Positions 1-8,441 of a DNA stretch of 64,000 nt are shown in pieces. How positions within the stretch are numbered: position 1 is the stretch's first letter; each line of letters opens with the position of its first letter. The position numbers and the translations under genes were made by a program. The DNA comes from a bacterium (GTDB taxonomy: Bacteria > Pseudomonadota > Gammaproteobacteria > Burkholderiales > Burkholderiaceae_C), in the NCBI GenBank assembly GCA_030824555.1, contig JAVBXK010000014.1, forward strand, positions 1 to 64,000, written 5' to 3'. A model generated the notes under the pieces. That model worked only from the letters and a program-made list of their open reading frames with translations, did no database searches and had not been told where the DNA came from.

Positions 1-296
1 GCGGGTACAGCGGGTGTGGGCTTTTGCGCCACAGGCTGGGGTTTGACCTTGGGTTTGGGTTGGGGTGGCGGAGGCTCCACCTTGGGTTGGGCGGGCTCGA
101 CTATCTGGGCCAGCACCTCGACCGGTATCACCACCTCCACCGCGCGCCGCAGCAAGCCACTTTGCAAGGCGTACAGGCCACCCACGTGCAGGCCCACCAC
201 GGCCAGCGCTAGGCTGGCGTTGCGCGACAAGCGGCGGGGTGCTGGCATGGGCGGGGTGCGAGGCAGCGGTTCAGACAGGGCGGGGTTGGCAGGCAT
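1..296 (-). CDS. tonB: TonB energy transducer, N-terminal part (cut by window edge)
   Basis: TonB links the ExbBD proton motor in the inner membrane to outer-membrane siderophore receptors. The 98 codons seen here show a short basic cytoplasmic N-terminus, one membrane segment at about residues 27-45 containing His37, and from about residue 68 a Pro/Lys-rich periplasmic spacer (PKVEPPPPQPKPKVKP) that is the hallmark of TonB. The C-terminal receptor-binding domain lies outside the window. The start is the first ATG after the membrane mini-ORF at 397-471; no strong ribosome binding site is visible. It lies downstream of bfd on the same strand and is probably co-transcribed under the Fur-type box at 721-739. 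Family assignment rests on the anchor plus Pro-rich spacer only. Confidence 0.8.
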   Translation of the reverse strand, partial: MPANPALSEPLPRTPPMPAPRRLSRNASLALAVVGLHVGGLYALQSGLLRRAVEVVIPVEVLAQIVEPAQPKVEPPPPQPKPKVKPQPVAQKPTPAVP

Positions 297-396
297 GACA
301 AAGCGTTGGAGGCGTGCCGGTCGGCAACGGGTGGGGAATCTCGGCAGGGCTGAAGAATAAAGCGTGTTGGGCAGCGAGTGCGCTGACCGCATCAGC

Positions 397-471
397 TCAG
401 CGGCGCAATGCCCAGCCTGCGGCCACCACTACCAGCACTACAGCGAGGCCAAGTGTTGCGACGTATGTCAT
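397..471 (-). CDS. putative 24-residue single-span membrane protein coupled to bfd
   Basis: A 24-codon ORF whose ATG overlaps the bfd stop codon as ATGA, the arrangement typical of translational coupling. The predicted peptide begins MTYVATLGLAVVLVVVAAGW and ends in ALRR. It is one hydrophobic helix of about 18 residues followed by two arginines, which suggests a bitopic inner-membrane peptide with its C-terminus in the cytoplasm. It lies between bfd and tonB in what looks like an iron-regulated operon, so it may modulate TonB/ExbBD or iron release; that is inference from position only. I do not recognise a family. It could be a chance ORF, but the exact overlap and the clean membrane-anchor composition argue against that. 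Confidence 0.45.
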   Translation of the reverse strand: MTYVATLGLAVVLVVVAAGWALRR

Positions 472-683
472 GCGCGGCCTTGAAGGGTGTCCTGGGTCAT
501 GTGGATGTGCGCGGCAGGGGCAGCACTGCCGCATTCTTGCCACACAGAGCGGGCGCAGCTTTCGCACTTGCCACATTGTGTGGCCACGCCCAGCTCCAGC
601 TGCAGGTCGTCAAAAGCCATGCCTTGGCGGGCACATTGGCGGATGGCGCGGTCACTGACGCGGTGGCAAACACAAACGATCAT
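468..683 (-). CDS. bfd: bacterioferritin-associated ferredoxin
   Basis: A small [2Fe-2S] protein that docks on bacterioferritin and reduces its ferric core to release iron. It has 71 residues, the usual size, with the BFD-fold cluster ligands Cys4, Cys6, Cys37 and Cys40 (CVC near the N-terminus, CGKC in the middle). The start MIVCVCHR is where family members begin; the longer upstream open frame is not needed. A palindromic Fur-type box lies 38 bp upstream. bfr is about 5 kb away on the same strand. It probably heads a bfd, mini-ORF, tonB operon expressed under iron starvation. Confidence 0.93.
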   Translation of the reverse strand: MIVCVCHRVSDRAIRQCARQGMAFDDLQLELGVATQCGKCESCARSVWQECGSAAPAAHIHMTQDTLQGRA

Positions 684-720
684 GCGGGTTCTCCACAGTG
701 GGTATCGGAGTTTTATTTTA

Positions 721-739
721 AATGCGAATTCATCGCATT
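721..739. promoter_or_regulatory. Fur-type operator upstream of bfd
   Basis: AATGCGAATTCATCGCATT has perfect 7-bp inverted arms (AATGCGA/TCGCATT). It closely matches two other sites in this window, before the siderophore receptor (5413-5431) and in the Fur-like/imelysin intergenic region (8482-8500). A second, weaker Fur-like stretch, GAGAATTATTTTCATTTGA at 752-770, sits beside it. Assignment to Fur is inferred from the gene set controlled and from betaproteobacterial Fur boxes ending ATTCGCATT. Confidence 0.65.
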
Positions 740-762
740 TGCCAAGTTGTTGAGAATTATTT

Positions 763-1893
763 TCATTTGAAGAGGTGCTCGGGGCGGATGTGTGCCGGCG
801 TGGCGCAGCCGCACAGGGCCAGGGCAATCTCGAATTCGTCGCGCAGCAGGCGAATGGTGTGGGCCACGCCCACGGCCCCCGCATGCGCCAGACCGTAGAT
901 GTAGGGTTTGCCCACCAGCACGGCGTGTGCGCCCAGGACCAGGGCCTTGAACACGTCGGTGCCCCGGCGTATGCCACCGTCGGCCAGCACGGCCATTTGC
1001 GTGCCCACGGCCTGTGCCACACCGGGCAAGGCGTGGGCGGTGGGCAGGGTGGTGTCGAGCGTGCGCCCGCCGTGGTTGGACACGATCACGCCCGCTGCGC
1101 CAATGTCCAGTGCCTGGCGCGCATCGTCGGGGTGAAGGATGCCTTTCAGCAACACCGGCAGGCGGGTGGCCTGCACCAGCCAGCGCACGTCTGCCCAGGT
1201 GGGGGCGTGTTGCAACACGCTTTCGAAGGCCGAGGTGCTGTCGGGCAGGGTGTCGGTGGCCGGTGGGTTGGCGGGCAGATGCATGGGCAGGTTGACCGCG
1301 CGGATGCCAGGCGGCAACCGAAAGCCCGCACGCCGTTCCCGGTCGCGGGCGCCGTGTACGGGGGCATCGACCGTCAACACGATGGCCTGGTAGCCCGCAG
1401 CCTCGGCGCGGGACAGCAGGTGCAGCGTCACGTCGCGCTCGGGCTGCAGGTACAGCTGAAACCACAGGGGGCCGGGGGTGTCGCTGGCTGGGTCGCCCGC
1501 CATGCATTGGTAGGCCTGTGCTACGTGTTCCAGCGGGGTGCTGGCTTGTGTGCTGAGCACCAGGCCCGCGCCTTGGGCAGCCGCCGCCAGGGCCGTGGCC
1601 AGCTCGCCATCCGGGTGGGCCATGCGCTGGTAAGCCACCGGGGCCAGCAGCACCGGGTGTGCCAGGGTGCGACCCAGCAATTGCACCTGGGTGTGGCCGC
1701 CTTGCAGGGCGTTGAGCACGCGGGGCAGCAACTGGGTGCGCTGCCAGGCCTGCACGTTGGCTTGCAGCGTCAGCTCGTCGGCCGCGCCCCCGGCAAAGTA
1801 GGCCCAGGCGTTGTCGTCCAGCACGCGACGGGCCTCCGCCTCGTGGTCAGCAAGGCAAACGATGTGGTTTGGAATGGACTGAAGGGCTTGCAT
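763..1893 (-). CDS. FMN-dependent alpha-hydroxy-acid dehydrogenase/oxidase (LldD/lactate oxidase family)
   Basis: A 376-residue TIM-barrel flavoprotein that oxidises an L-2-hydroxy acid (lactate, glycolate or similar) to the 2-oxo acid. The C-terminal half carries the diagnostic SNHGGRTLD motif with the catalytic histidine, an LKGI strand with the FMN-contacting lysine, and the phosphate-binding run DGGIRRGTDVFKALVLGA. Near the N-terminus is an aromatic-rich YFAGGAADELT segment as in lactate oxidases. It lies between piuC and bfd in an iron-acquisition locus rather than next to a lactate permease. The substrate cannot be read from sequence. The start at MQALQS is the first good ATG; a partial copy of the AT-rich repeat (GCTGTTAACGCTTAT at 1901-1915) lies just upstream. 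Confidence 0.85.
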   Translation of the reverse strand: MQALQSIPNHIVCLADHEAEARRVLDDNAWAYFAGGAADELTLQANVQAWQRTQLLPRVLNALQGGHTQVQLLGRTLAHPVLLAPVAYQRMAHPDGELATALAAAAQGAGLVLSTQASTPLEHVAQAYQCMAGDPASDTPGPLWFQLYLQPERDVTLHLLSRAEAAGYQAIVLTVDAPVHGARDRERRAGFRLPPGIRAVNLPMHLPANPPATDTLPDSTSAFESVLQHAPTWADVRWLVQATRLPVLLKGILHPDDARQALDIGAAGVIVSNHGGRTLDTTLPTAHALPGVAQAVGTQMAVLADGGIRRGTDVFKALVLGAHAVLVGKPYIYGLAHAGAVGVAHTIRLLRDEFEIALALCGCATPAHIRPEHLFK

Positions 1894-2056
1894 GGGTATA
1901 GCTGTTAACGCTTATGGGTAAATATCTGGAGGCTGTTTTAGTCATCAAAATGATCATGAGACTGACCCGTGTGCGGGCGCACCTGAGCCGGGCTCGGGCT
2001 CAGGAGAAAGCACCCGGCCTCCCGAGGGGTCGCATCCCCTCGGCGGCCTGGCACCT

Positions 2057-2749
2057 TCAGGTCTCGGCCCACATGCGCAGCAGGTTGTGGTACGTGCCGG
2101 TGAGGTTCGTGGCCTCTGTGGTTTCGCCTTCGCGCTGGCGCAGGGCCAGCAGGGCCATGTCCAGGTCGAATAGCAGGCGGCGCTGCTCGTCGCTGCGCAC
2201 CATGCTTTGCACCCACAAAAAACTGGCCAGGCGCTGGCCGCGCGTGACGGGGGTCACCTGGTGCAGGCTGGTGCCGGGGTACAGCACGGCATGGCCTGCG
2301 GGCAGCTTCACGCCACGGGTGCCGTAGGTGTCGCTGACGGTCAGTTCGCCGCCCTCGTATTCGTCGGGGTCGTTCAGGAACACGGTGCACGACACGTCGG
2401 TGCGCACGCATTCGGTGCCGCCGCCGTCCAGGGCTTTCAGGCGGATGGCGTTGTCAATGTGGTTGCCATAGGTGTTGGCCACGCTGCTGTAGCGATTGAT
2501 GCGGGGCGTGAAGATGCGCAATGGCAGGGCGGCACTGAAAAACAGCGCCGAGCGGTTGAGCCCGGCCAGCACCATCTGGCGGATGGCCGTGGCGGCTTCG
2601 CAACCGTGGGGCAGTTGTTCGTTGTGCTTGACGGTGCGTGCCTGCGGGCCCGCGCTGTGAGCCCCGTCTTCCCAGGGGGCTTGGGCCAGCAGTAGGCGGG
2701 CGGTGGCCAGGTCGTCGGCGCTCAGGATGTCGGGCAGGGTGATCAGCAT
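2057..2749 (-). CDS. piuC: PKHD-type Fe(II)/2-oxoglutarate dioxygenase, PiuC/YbiX family
   Basis: A 230-residue member of the prolyl-4-hydroxylase-like family found beside catecholate siderophore receptors (piuC next to piuA in Pseudomonas, ybiX next to fiu in E. coli). Its substrate is unknown; a role in modifying siderophores or the receptor is usually assumed. The iron site is readable: H and D in GNHIDNAIR, the distal His in TSLHQVTP, and the 2-oxoglutarate-binding Arg in RLASFLW. The start at MLITLPDIL matches where the family begins; the open frame continues upstream but is intergenic. It lies 265 bp downstream of the receptor, separated by a terminator-like hairpin, so its expression may be attenuated relative to the receptor. 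Confidence 0.88.
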   Translation of the reverse strand: MLITLPDILSADDLATARLLLAQAPWEDGAHSAGPQARTVKHNEQLPHGCEAATAIRQMVLAGLNRSALFFSAALPLRIFTPRINRYSSVANTYGNHIDNAIRLKALDGGGTECVRTDVSCTVFLNDPDEYEGGELTVSDTYGTRGVKLPAGHAVLYPGTSLHQVTPVTRGQRLASFLWVQSMVRSDEQRRLLFDLDMALLALRQREGETTEATNLTGTYHNLLRMWAET

Positions 2750-2784
2750 GATGAGTGGCTTGTAGCGTGTTTCGTTGCTGAGGG

Positions 2785-2818
2785 AAAAAAGCCGCCCCAC
2801 CATGCTGGGCTGGGCGGC
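2785..2818 (-). terminator. intrinsic terminator downstream of the siderophore receptor
   Basis: Read on the minus strand, GCCGCCC pairs with GGGCGGC around a 14-base loop and runs into six Ts (A-run at 2785-2790). It lies between the receptor stop and piuC, so it may end or attenuate the receptor transcript. Confidence 0.6.
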
Positions 2819-2925
2819 ATCAAGACCTTGGGGAAACAATGAAAAGCGGGTGTCAGAGGCTGGGAGTTTTTCGGACGTGCCCGAGCAACGCACCCAAACA
2901 CGCCCGATCAAGGCGCAAAGCACAG

Positions 2926-2948
2926 CAATAGCTCGGGCTATTGCGAGC
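2926..2948. repeat. small inverted repeat between receptor and piuC
   Basis: CAATAGC-TCGG-GCTATTG (2926-2943) is a perfect 7-bp inverted repeat, with overlapping GCTCG/CGAGC arms to 2948. The function is unknown; it is possibly an RNA hairpin in the receptor-piuC transcript. Confidence 0.35.
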
Positions 2949-3014
2949 ATTTGCAACGCAGAGCGGGTGCGTTTTGGGGTGGTGAGCGGGCATGGACGAA
3001 AGACTCTCAGCCTC

Positions 3015-5306
3015 TCAGAACTTCAGGTTGGCCGTCACCTGCAGCATGCGGCCTGCACCGGGGATGTAGTGCCCGGTGTACAACTGGTCGGCATACAGCT
3101 TGTTGGTGACGTTGCTGATGTTGGCTTTGAGCGTGAGCTTGTCGAAGTCGAACTTGTACTCGGCCATCAGGTCAGCCGTGACCCAGCTGGGCACTTCAAA
3201 CCCTGGGTTGCGGTTGGGGGTCTGGCGGCCACGGAAGTTCAGGCCCGCGCCCACGCGCAGTTTGGGCGTGACCTGGTAGGTGCTCCACACCGTGCCGGAG
3301 TGGTAGGGGATGAGCGACGGGCGTGAACCCAGCGCTTCGCCTCCCGTCACAGCCGAGTCGATCTTGGCAATGGGCATCCACATGTAAGAGCCGAAAATTT
3401 CCCACAGCGGGGTCAGGCGCCCGGTGATGTCGAACTCGAAACCCGCCACGTGGCGCTTGCCCGACAGCGTGGTCAGGTTGACCAGCGGGTCGGTGTTGCG
3501 CTCGTGCAGCTTGGTGCTGCGGAACACGGCGTACCGGGTGGTCCACTGCTTGTCGGCCGAGTCAATTTTGGCCCCCAGCTCGATGTTGATGGCCTGTTCG
3601 GGCGGGGTGTCGGCGTTGGAGGCACCCAGTGAATACGCATCGCCTGACGTGTTGAATGACGTGGCCGCGCTGAAGTGGAACGAGGTGCGGTCATCAGGCT
3701 GGTACAGCACGCCAAAACGCTTGCTGACTTCCGACACCTTCATGCGGTAGGTGCTGGTGGTGACCGGGCCAGCTGCGCTGGTGGGGATGGCAAAGCTGTC
3801 GTAGTCGCCGGTCAGGTTGTCGTAGCGCAACCCGGCCAGCACTTTCCAGTGCGGGGCCACCTGCACCAGGTCTTGCATGTACAGGCCGTAGCCTTTTGAT
3901 TGGTAGCGGCTGGTTTCGCGCAGCACGCGCACGCTTTCGTCAAGCCAGGCACCGTCGTTGGCCGTGCCCACGGTGGTGGTGGGTTTGGTAGGCACCACGC
4001 CGCCCTGGGCCGCGCTGCGTGCGCCGTACACCACCTTTTCTTCCTGCGCAAAGTCGGCACCGGCCTGCACCTCGTGTTTGAAACCCAGTGCGTCGAACTT
4101 GCCGCTGAAGTCGGTCTGGGCATACAGGTTGTCCAGGTCCTGGATTTTCAGCTGTGTGCCGCGGGTGATGACCGTGCTGGGGCCAAAGCTGGCCAGGCTG
4201 ACGGCGGTTTTGTCGGGCTGATTGGCTGCTGCTGCAAAACGCACGGTGCCCGCGCGCTGGTCACGTTCGTAAGCGCCTTTGCGCACCTTGGTGACGATTT
4301 CGTTGTCGCGGTCAAACCGGTGGGTGTGGCTCAGTGTGAAGTGCGTGGCGCTGCCCGCGTTGCGGTCACTGGCCATGCCGTAGTAGGCCTTGGGGTCCAG
4401 CGGCAGGGTGGTGGTGTCGCCAACCGGCGATGTGGCCGTGGGGCGGATCCACGGCATGCCATAGTTCATACCGTTTTGGTTGTCCAGGTGGTAGATGCTG
4501 GCGCTGAATTCGTCGCGCTCACCAATGCCGTGGCGGTAACTGGCGGCAATGCCCTTTTTGTCGATGCTGGAGCCCGCGCCGTTGTTGTCGGCGGTGGTGC
4601 TCATGGCGTTGATGCGCAGGGCTGCGCTTTCGCCGGTTTTGATGTTGAAGTCGCCCACCACGCGGCGGTATTTATGGCTGCCCACGGTCACGTCCACTTC
4701 ATGTTCGTCAATGAGGCGGGGCACTTTTGTGACCATGTTGACCGCACCGCCGGTGGAGCCACGCCCGAACAGCAGCGAGGCGGAGCCGCGCAGCACCTCA
4801 AGGCGGTCGAAACTGAAGGTGTCGCGCTCGTAGAAGGCCGGGTCACGCATGCCGTCTACGAACACGTCGCCCGTGGCTTGCAGGGAAAAACCGCGCAGGC
4901 GGATGTCTTCTTCCCCACCTTCTGCCGCCATGAAGCTGATGCCACCAGTGGCCTTCAGCACTTCCTTCATGGTGTCGAAATTGCGGTCATCCATCAGCTT
5001 TTCGGTCACCACCGTGACCGATTGCGGGATGTCGCGCAGCTGCTGCCGACCCTTGCCAATGGTGGTTTCGGTGGCGCGGATGCTGTCTTTGCCTTCTGCC
5101 GCTTCAGCCCGCTCTTTCACCGTGACGGTGGACAGGGTCTTGCCGCTGTCGGCCGATGTCTGGGCCATGGCGCCGAGTGAGCCCGCCAGCAGCATGGCCC
5201 CCAAGGGCAGCATGGCTGCTGATGCCGCAGACGTTTTGGTAGCTGAAAAAGCTTGACTGGCAAGCGCGACAGGCCTTTTTTGGCCTGAAACAGGGTGTTT
5301 GAACAT
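3015..5306 (-). CDS. fiu: TonB-dependent catecholate-type siderophore receptor (Fiu/BfrD-like)
   Basis: A 763-residue outer-membrane ferric-siderophore receptor. The start MFKHPVSG is preceded by a GATGGA-like ribosome site. A long basic leader with a hydrophobic stretch is cut after about residue 48 (AMAQ). The TonB-box region (STVTVKE) is followed by a plug domain ([18 protein letters not shown], then [22 protein letters not shown]) and a 22-strand barrel ending in a terminal Phe (TANLKF). The PiuC partner downstream is the classic neighbour of Fiu/PiuA. The exact siderophore is unknown. Upstream at 5413-5431 is a Fur-type palindrome. The gene symbol is by family resemblance, not proof of orthology. 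Confidence 0.88.
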   Translation of the reverse strand: MFKHPVSGQKRPVALASQAFSATKTSAASAAMLPLGAMLLAGSLGAMAQTSADSGKTLSTVTVKERAEAAEGKDSIRATETTIGKGRQQLRDIPQSVTVVTEKLMDDRNFDTMKEVLKATGGISFMAAEGGEEDIRLRGFSLQATGDVFVDGMRDPAFYERDTFSFDRLEVLRGSASLLFGRGSTGGAVNMVTKVPRLIDEHEVDVTVGSHKYRRVVGDFNIKTGESAALRINAMSTTADNNGAGSSIDKKGIAASYRHGIGERDEFSASIYHLDNQNGMNYGMPWIRPTATSPVGDTTTLPLDPKAYYGMASDRNAGSATHFTLSHTHRFDRDNEIVTKVRKGAYERDQRAGTVRFAAAANQPDKTAVSLASFGPSTVITRGTQLKIQDLDNLYAQTDFSGKFDALGFKHEVQAGADFAQEEKVVYGARSAAQGGVVPTKPTTTVGTANDGAWLDESVRVLRETSRYQSKGYGLYMQDLVQVAPHWKVLAGLRYDNLTGDYDSFAIPTSAAGPVTTSTYRMKVSEVSKRFGVLYQPDDRTSFHFSAATSFNTSGDAYSLGASNADTPPEQAINIELGAKIDSADKQWTTRYAVFRSTKLHERNTDPLVNLTTLSGKRHVAGFEFDITGRLTPLWEIFGSYMWMPIAKIDSAVTGGEALGSRPSLIPYHSGTVWSTYQVTPKLRVGAGLNFRGRQTPNRNPGFEVPSWVTADLMAEYKFDFDKLTLKANISNVTNKLYADQLYTGHYIPGAGRMLQVTANLKF

Positions 5307-5412
5307 GCGTGTGAGTCCATCAGAGGTTGTCGGCTGGCTGATGAACCCCAAGGCCCTGCGAGGCGCGCAAGGCGGGTCAGTGGCTGGCTGGAGGTTTACA
5401 TTATTTCACACG

Positions 5413-5431
5413 AATGCGAATGACTCGCAAT
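5413..5431. promoter_or_regulatory. Fur-type operator upstream of the siderophore receptor
   Basis: AATGCGAATGACTCGCAAT lies 107-125 bp before the receptor start. It shares AATGCGA/TCGCAnT arms with the sites at 721-739 and 8482-8500. Confidence 0.65.
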
Positions 5432-5547
5432 ACAGTGGTTGCCCATGTCAACAAACCGGTTCAGTGGAGGCAAAAAAAAGCGCGTTGTCACTTTCGTGCA
5501 ACACGCAGTTCGGGGGCATGCCGGGGTGGGGCCCCGGGTGAGCAGGC

Positions 5548-6024
5548 TTACTCGGGCGAGCCCATCATGCTTTGCTGATAGTTCTGCAGGCCCACGCGTT
5601 CGATCAGCTCCAGCTGGGTTTCCAGGAAGTCGATGTGTTCTTCGGTGTCATCCAGAATCTTCAGCAGCAGGTCGCGTGACACGAAGTCGCGTACCGACTC
5701 GCAATGCGCCATGCCGTCTTTCACGGTTTGTTGCGCGCCGCGTTCCAGCGCCAGGTCGCTGGCCAGCATCTCGGGCACGGTTTCACCGATGTTGATCTTG
5801 CCCAAGTCTTGCAGATTGGGCAGGCTGTCGAGTGTGAAGATGCGCTCCATCAACCAGTCAGCGTGCTTCATCTCGCCAATGCTCTCGGCATATTCCTTGG
5901 CGGCCAGCTTGTCCAGCCCCCAGTGTTTGAGCATGCGGTAGTGCACAAAATACTGGTTGATGGCGGTCAGTTCGTTTTTCAGCTGCGCTTGCAGCCAGCC
6001 AATGGCTTGGGGGTCGCCTTGCAT
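5548..6024 (-). CDS. bfr: bacterioferritin
   Basis: A 24-mer haem-containing iron store. It has 158 residues, the standard length. All ferroxidase ligands are visible: Glu18 and Tyr25 in NELTAINQYF, Glu51 and His54 in GEMKHADW, and later Glu94 and the EEHIDFLE motif supplying Glu127/His130. The inter-subunit haem ligand Met52 is present, so it is a true haem bacterioferritin and not a Dps or FtnA. The start MQGDPQAIGW has a clear AGGAG 7 bp upstream; a longer open frame is untranslated leader. It is monocistronic on the minus strand, downstream of the DUF454 gene. Bfd encoded at 468-683 is the expected electron donor. Confidence 0.96.
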   Translation of the reverse strand: MQGDPQAIGWLQAQLKNELTAINQYFVHYRMLKHWGLDKLAAKEYAESIGEMKHADWLMERIFTLDSLPNLQDLGKINIGETVPEMLASDLALERGAQQTVKDGMAHCESVRDFVSRDLLLKILDDTEEHIDFLETQLELIERVGLQNYQQSMMGSPE

Positions 6025-6119
6025 GGGGGGCTCCTGGTGTGTGGTGTTTGAAAAAGTGTGACCGCGCAGAGCGTGGTGACACGCGAGCCAAAGGATTGTG
6101 TCCAACACGGGCGCTGCGC

Positions 6120-6566
6120 TCAACCACCAGCCTGTTTATCCGTATCTGACTGGTCTTGTTCGCAATGCGAGACATTTGCATTCTGATCGCTGCCCGGGTG
6201 ACGGGTGGGTATGCGCCACACCACCCAGGCTCCCAGCGCACCCAGACCCAACAGCAGGGCCGCAAGCCAGGGCCTGCCCATGAATTGCCAGGCTGACAAC
6301 ACCACTGTCACCGCCATCAGACCGGTGGCAATCCGCTTGACGCGCAAGGGCAGGCTGCGGTGTGCCTCCCAGTCGCGCACCATGGGGCCGAGGTAGCGGT
6401 GGTTCAGCAGCCAGGCGTGCAGGCGCGGCGAGGCTCTGGCAAAGCAGGCGGCGGCCAGCAGCACAAACGGCGTGGTGGGCAAGCCGGGCAACACCACACC
6501 CAGAATAGCCAGCGCCAAGCAGAGCACGCCCGCCAGCGTCATCAGCAGGCGGGGCAGGGTGGACAT
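6120..6566 (-). CDS. DUF454 (YbaN-like) inner-membrane protein
   Basis: A 148-residue protein of the YbaN/DUF454 family, function unknown. It shows the family core GVVLPGLPTTPFVLLAAACFARASPRLH (quoted in part: LPGLPTTPFVLL and FARASPRLHAWLL), two to three membrane spans and the conserved WRIP near the end. The C-terminal tail is polar. The ATG at 6566 matches where YbaN starts. A GTG at 6599 overlaps the stop of the upstream SirB2 gene as GTGA and would add 11 residues, so the two genes are probably translationally coupled and either start is possible. It probably forms a two-gene operon with SirB2. Confidence 0.8.
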   Translation of the reverse strand: MSTLPRLLMTLAGVLCLALAILGVVLPGLPTTPFVLLAAACFARASPRLHAWLLNHRYLGPMVRDWEAHRSLPLRVKRIATGLMAVTVVLSAWQFMGRPWLAALLLGLGALGAWVVWRIPTRHPGSDQNANVSHCEQDQSDTDKQAGG

Positions 6567-6595
6567 CCGGTCCGCTGGGGGTGTGGGTGTGTCGT

Positions 6596-6991
6596 TCACT
6601 GCGCCCACAGACCCGCCGGGTGGTGGGCCACGGCCACCGTGATCATGTGCCCGACCGTGAGCAGCGCCCCTGCAAAACACACTGTCCGCACGGCGGGTGT
6701 GCGTGCCCGCTTCAGTGCCAGTGAACCCAGCACCACGTACACGGGCAACAGCATCAGCTTGGTCAGCAGCCAGGTGGGGGTGTCTGCCAAACCCACGCCC
6801 AGCGACCACCACAGCGACAACCCCGCCAGCAGCAGCGCCGAGTCCACCGCCATGCTGCTCAGGCGCACCGCGCGGTGCATGGGCCAGTGCGCAGCAGCCA
6901 GAACGGCCAGCCCCCGCGCAGCAAACAACAGCACGCTCAATGCCACGAGCGACATGTGCAGCGTTTTGATGGCGGTGAAGAGCGAGGTCAT
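6596..6991 (-). CDS. SirB2-family small membrane protein
   Basis: A 131-residue protein with four predicted membrane helices and the SirB2 family features: HMSLVALS near the N-terminus (helix 1), SSMAVDSALLLAGLSL in helix 2, LLTKLMLLPVYVVLGSLAL in helix 3 and a final helix. Members are uncharacterised membrane proteins often beside unrelated housekeeping genes. The start MTSLFTAIK follows a weak GAGAC site. The upstream region (about 7010-7075) is unusually AT-rich for this genome and probably contains its promoter. Confidence 0.78.
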   Translation of the reverse strand: MTSLFTAIKTLHMSLVALSVLLFAARGLAVLAAAHWPMHRAVRLSSMAVDSALLLAGLSLWWSLGVGLADTPTWLLTKLMLLPVYVVLGSLALKRARTPAVRTVCFAGALLTVGHMITVAVAHHPAGLWAQ

Positions 6992-7009
6992 GTCTCGATT
7001 TTGAATAAA

Positions 7010-7075
7010 AAGTGCCTCTGGAGCTTATTATTAATGAGAAGTATGCTATATAAAATAATATTTATCCCGTGTCTT
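7010..7075 (-). promoter_or_regulatory. AT-rich probable promoter region for the SirB2-DUF454 genes
   Basis: A 60-bp island of very low GC (…TTATTATTAATGAGAAG…CTATATAAAATAATATTTATC, quoted in parts) lies upstream of the gene starting at 6991, in a genome well over 60% GC. The TTAATGAGAAG part vaguely resembles a Fur half-site. The exact -35/-10 cannot be fixed by eye. Confidence 0.35.
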
Positions 7076-7093
7076 GGATCGGCATGGCTCAAG

Positions 7094-7939
7094 TTACCGA
7101 CCCGTGAGGCTCACCACTGCTGGCAATTGCTTGGCTCCCCACGGTGTGCGGGTCATCCACTCCACCAGCTGCCATTGCACGCTGCGGAAGCGGCAAATGG
7201 GTTCTTCGGTCACGGTGGCCATGGGCAGGCCCCATTTCTGAACCAGGGCGGGGATTTCGTCCCGGTCCACGCCCCAGGGCATGGCAGGGCAGCGGTATTG
7301 CCAGGTGAGCCACCAACCCAGTTGGGTCTGGCGCGACAGCCAGCGCGGAATGGTGTCGAACACCACGGTGCAGCCGGGAAACCGCTTCAATGCCGCCAGC
7401 AGCAGCCGCTGAACCTCGGCTTCGTCCAGGTACATCAGCAGGCCTTGCATCGAAATCAACACGGGCTGGTCGCAGGAGATGATGCCGTCCATCCAGTGCA
7501 GGTCCAGCGCGTTGCCCACGCGGTGGTGGCAACGGGCAGACGGTGGAAGGAAGCGCTCGCGCACGGCCATGGATTCGGGCAAGTCGATGCACGTCCAGCA
7601 CACCTGCCCGTTGTCCACCCGCAGAAACTGGGTTTCCAGCCCGCAGGCCAGCTCCACCACCGCACCATGCGGGTGTTGCTGCAGCCAGTCCGTGACGACC
7701 TGGTCGAACATCAGCGACCGCACCGCGTGTGAGCCATCGGGCCAGCCGAACTGGCCCATGAAGTCGAAATCGATGGACTGGTAGACGCGCACCGCATGCG
7801 GATCGACCAACCAGGCGTCGGGCCGCATGGCTTCCTGCGCCCGGTTGTGCAGGGTCCACAGCATGGTGTGGGGACACCCTGCCAGAGGGGGGATGGTGTG
7901 GGGCACGAGGGCGTCTCCTGCGGGCATCGGAGCCTGCAT
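7094..7939 (-). CDS. class I SAM-dependent methyltransferase, leucine carboxyl methyltransferase-like (TcmP family)
   Basis: A 281-residue putative O-methyltransferase. After an N-terminal helical part (RVYQSIDFDF) comes the SAM-binding motif I variant VVELACGLETQF, an acidic strand end WTCIDLPESMAVR, GNALDLHWMD, and a motif resembling VLISMQGLLMYLDEAEV that is typical of the LCMT/TcmP branch. The start MQAPMPAGD has an AGGCGGC ribosome site. The gene reads away from the Fur-like regulator on the same strand, with a 22-bp gap, and may be co-transcribed with it. The substrate is unknown; family members methylate carboxyl or hydroxyl groups of small molecules. Confidence 0.75.
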   Translation of the reverse strand: MQAPMPAGDALVPHTIPPLAGCPHTMLWTLHNRAQEAMRPDAWLVDPHAVRVYQSIDFDFMGQFGWPDGSHAVRSLMFDQVVTDWLQQHPHGAVVELACGLETQFLRVDNGQVCWTCIDLPESMAVRERFLPPSARCHHRVGNALDLHWMDGIISCDQPVLISMQGLLMYLDEAEVQRLLLAALKRFPGCTVVFDTIPRWLSRQTQLGWWLTWQYRCPAMPWGVDRDEIPALVQKWGLPMATVTEEPICRFRSVQWQLVEWMTRTPWGAKQLPAVVSLTGR

Positions 7940-7961
7940 TTTGCCGCCTACTTGCAGGGGA

Positions 7962-8417
7962 TCATCTTGGGTGGGCGTGCCCACTGTGGGCGCAATGGCC
8001 CGCGTCCCCCGGTTGTCCCCACGCCGTCAGGCTCCAGTGGCGCAGTTGCAGGCCGTGCTGGCTGGCCAGTTCCACCAGCCGCTGCTCCAGGTCGGGCAGG
8101 TGCAGTTCGGTGACCTGGCCGCTGGCGGTGCACAGCAGGTGGCCGTGGCGGGGGCTGTCGGCATCGACCAGTTCGTACACCGTGTGCGACTGGCCCAGCT
8201 CGCTGCGCCGCAGCAGACCCACTTGCTCGAACTGTGACAGCACCTTGTAGACCGTGGACAGGCCGACTGATTCGCCCAGCTGGATCAGCTGCCGGTACAC
8301 GTCTTCGGCACCCAAATGGCGCAATGCGCTTTGGCGGAACACCTCGATCACCCGCAGGCGCGGCAACGTGGCTTTCAGACCCAGGCTGGTCAGGGCGGGG
8401 GGCGTGGCATCGGTCAT
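7962..8417 (-). CDS. Fur-family metal-responsive repressor with degenerate zinc site and His-rich tail
   Basis: A 151-residue Fur-superfamily regulator. A winged-helix N-terminal domain (PRLRVIEVFRQ; LGAEDVYRQL; VGLSTVYKVLSQFEQVGLLRR) is followed by the dimerisation domain (HTVYELV; RHGHLLCTASGQVTEL). The canonical CxxC structural zinc pair is reduced to a single Cys (CTAS). The C-terminus is short and His-rich (GHCAHSGHAHPR), which may rebuild a metal site. Divergent from the imelysin iron operon, with a Fur-type box between them, so it probably controls that operon and itself. An in-frame GTG at 8450 would add 11 residues. Whether it is the global Fur, a second Fur, Zur or PerR cannot be settled here. 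Confidence 0.82.
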   Translation of the reverse strand: MTDATPPALTSLGLKATLPRLRVIEVFRQSALRHLGAEDVYRQLIQLGESVGLSTVYKVLSQFEQVGLLRRSELGQSHTVYELVDADSPRHGHLLCTASGQVTELHLPDLEQRLVELASQHGLQLRHWSLTAWGQPGDAGHCAHSGHAHPR

Positions 8418-8441
8418 GGACGGGGGTGTTTCTGGCGTGCC

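Noticed and set aside
3900-5180. Long plus-strand ORF (426 codons) opposite the siderophore receptor
   Set aside because: Antisense shadow of the receptor; no start signal, and the composition is typical of opposite-strand translation.
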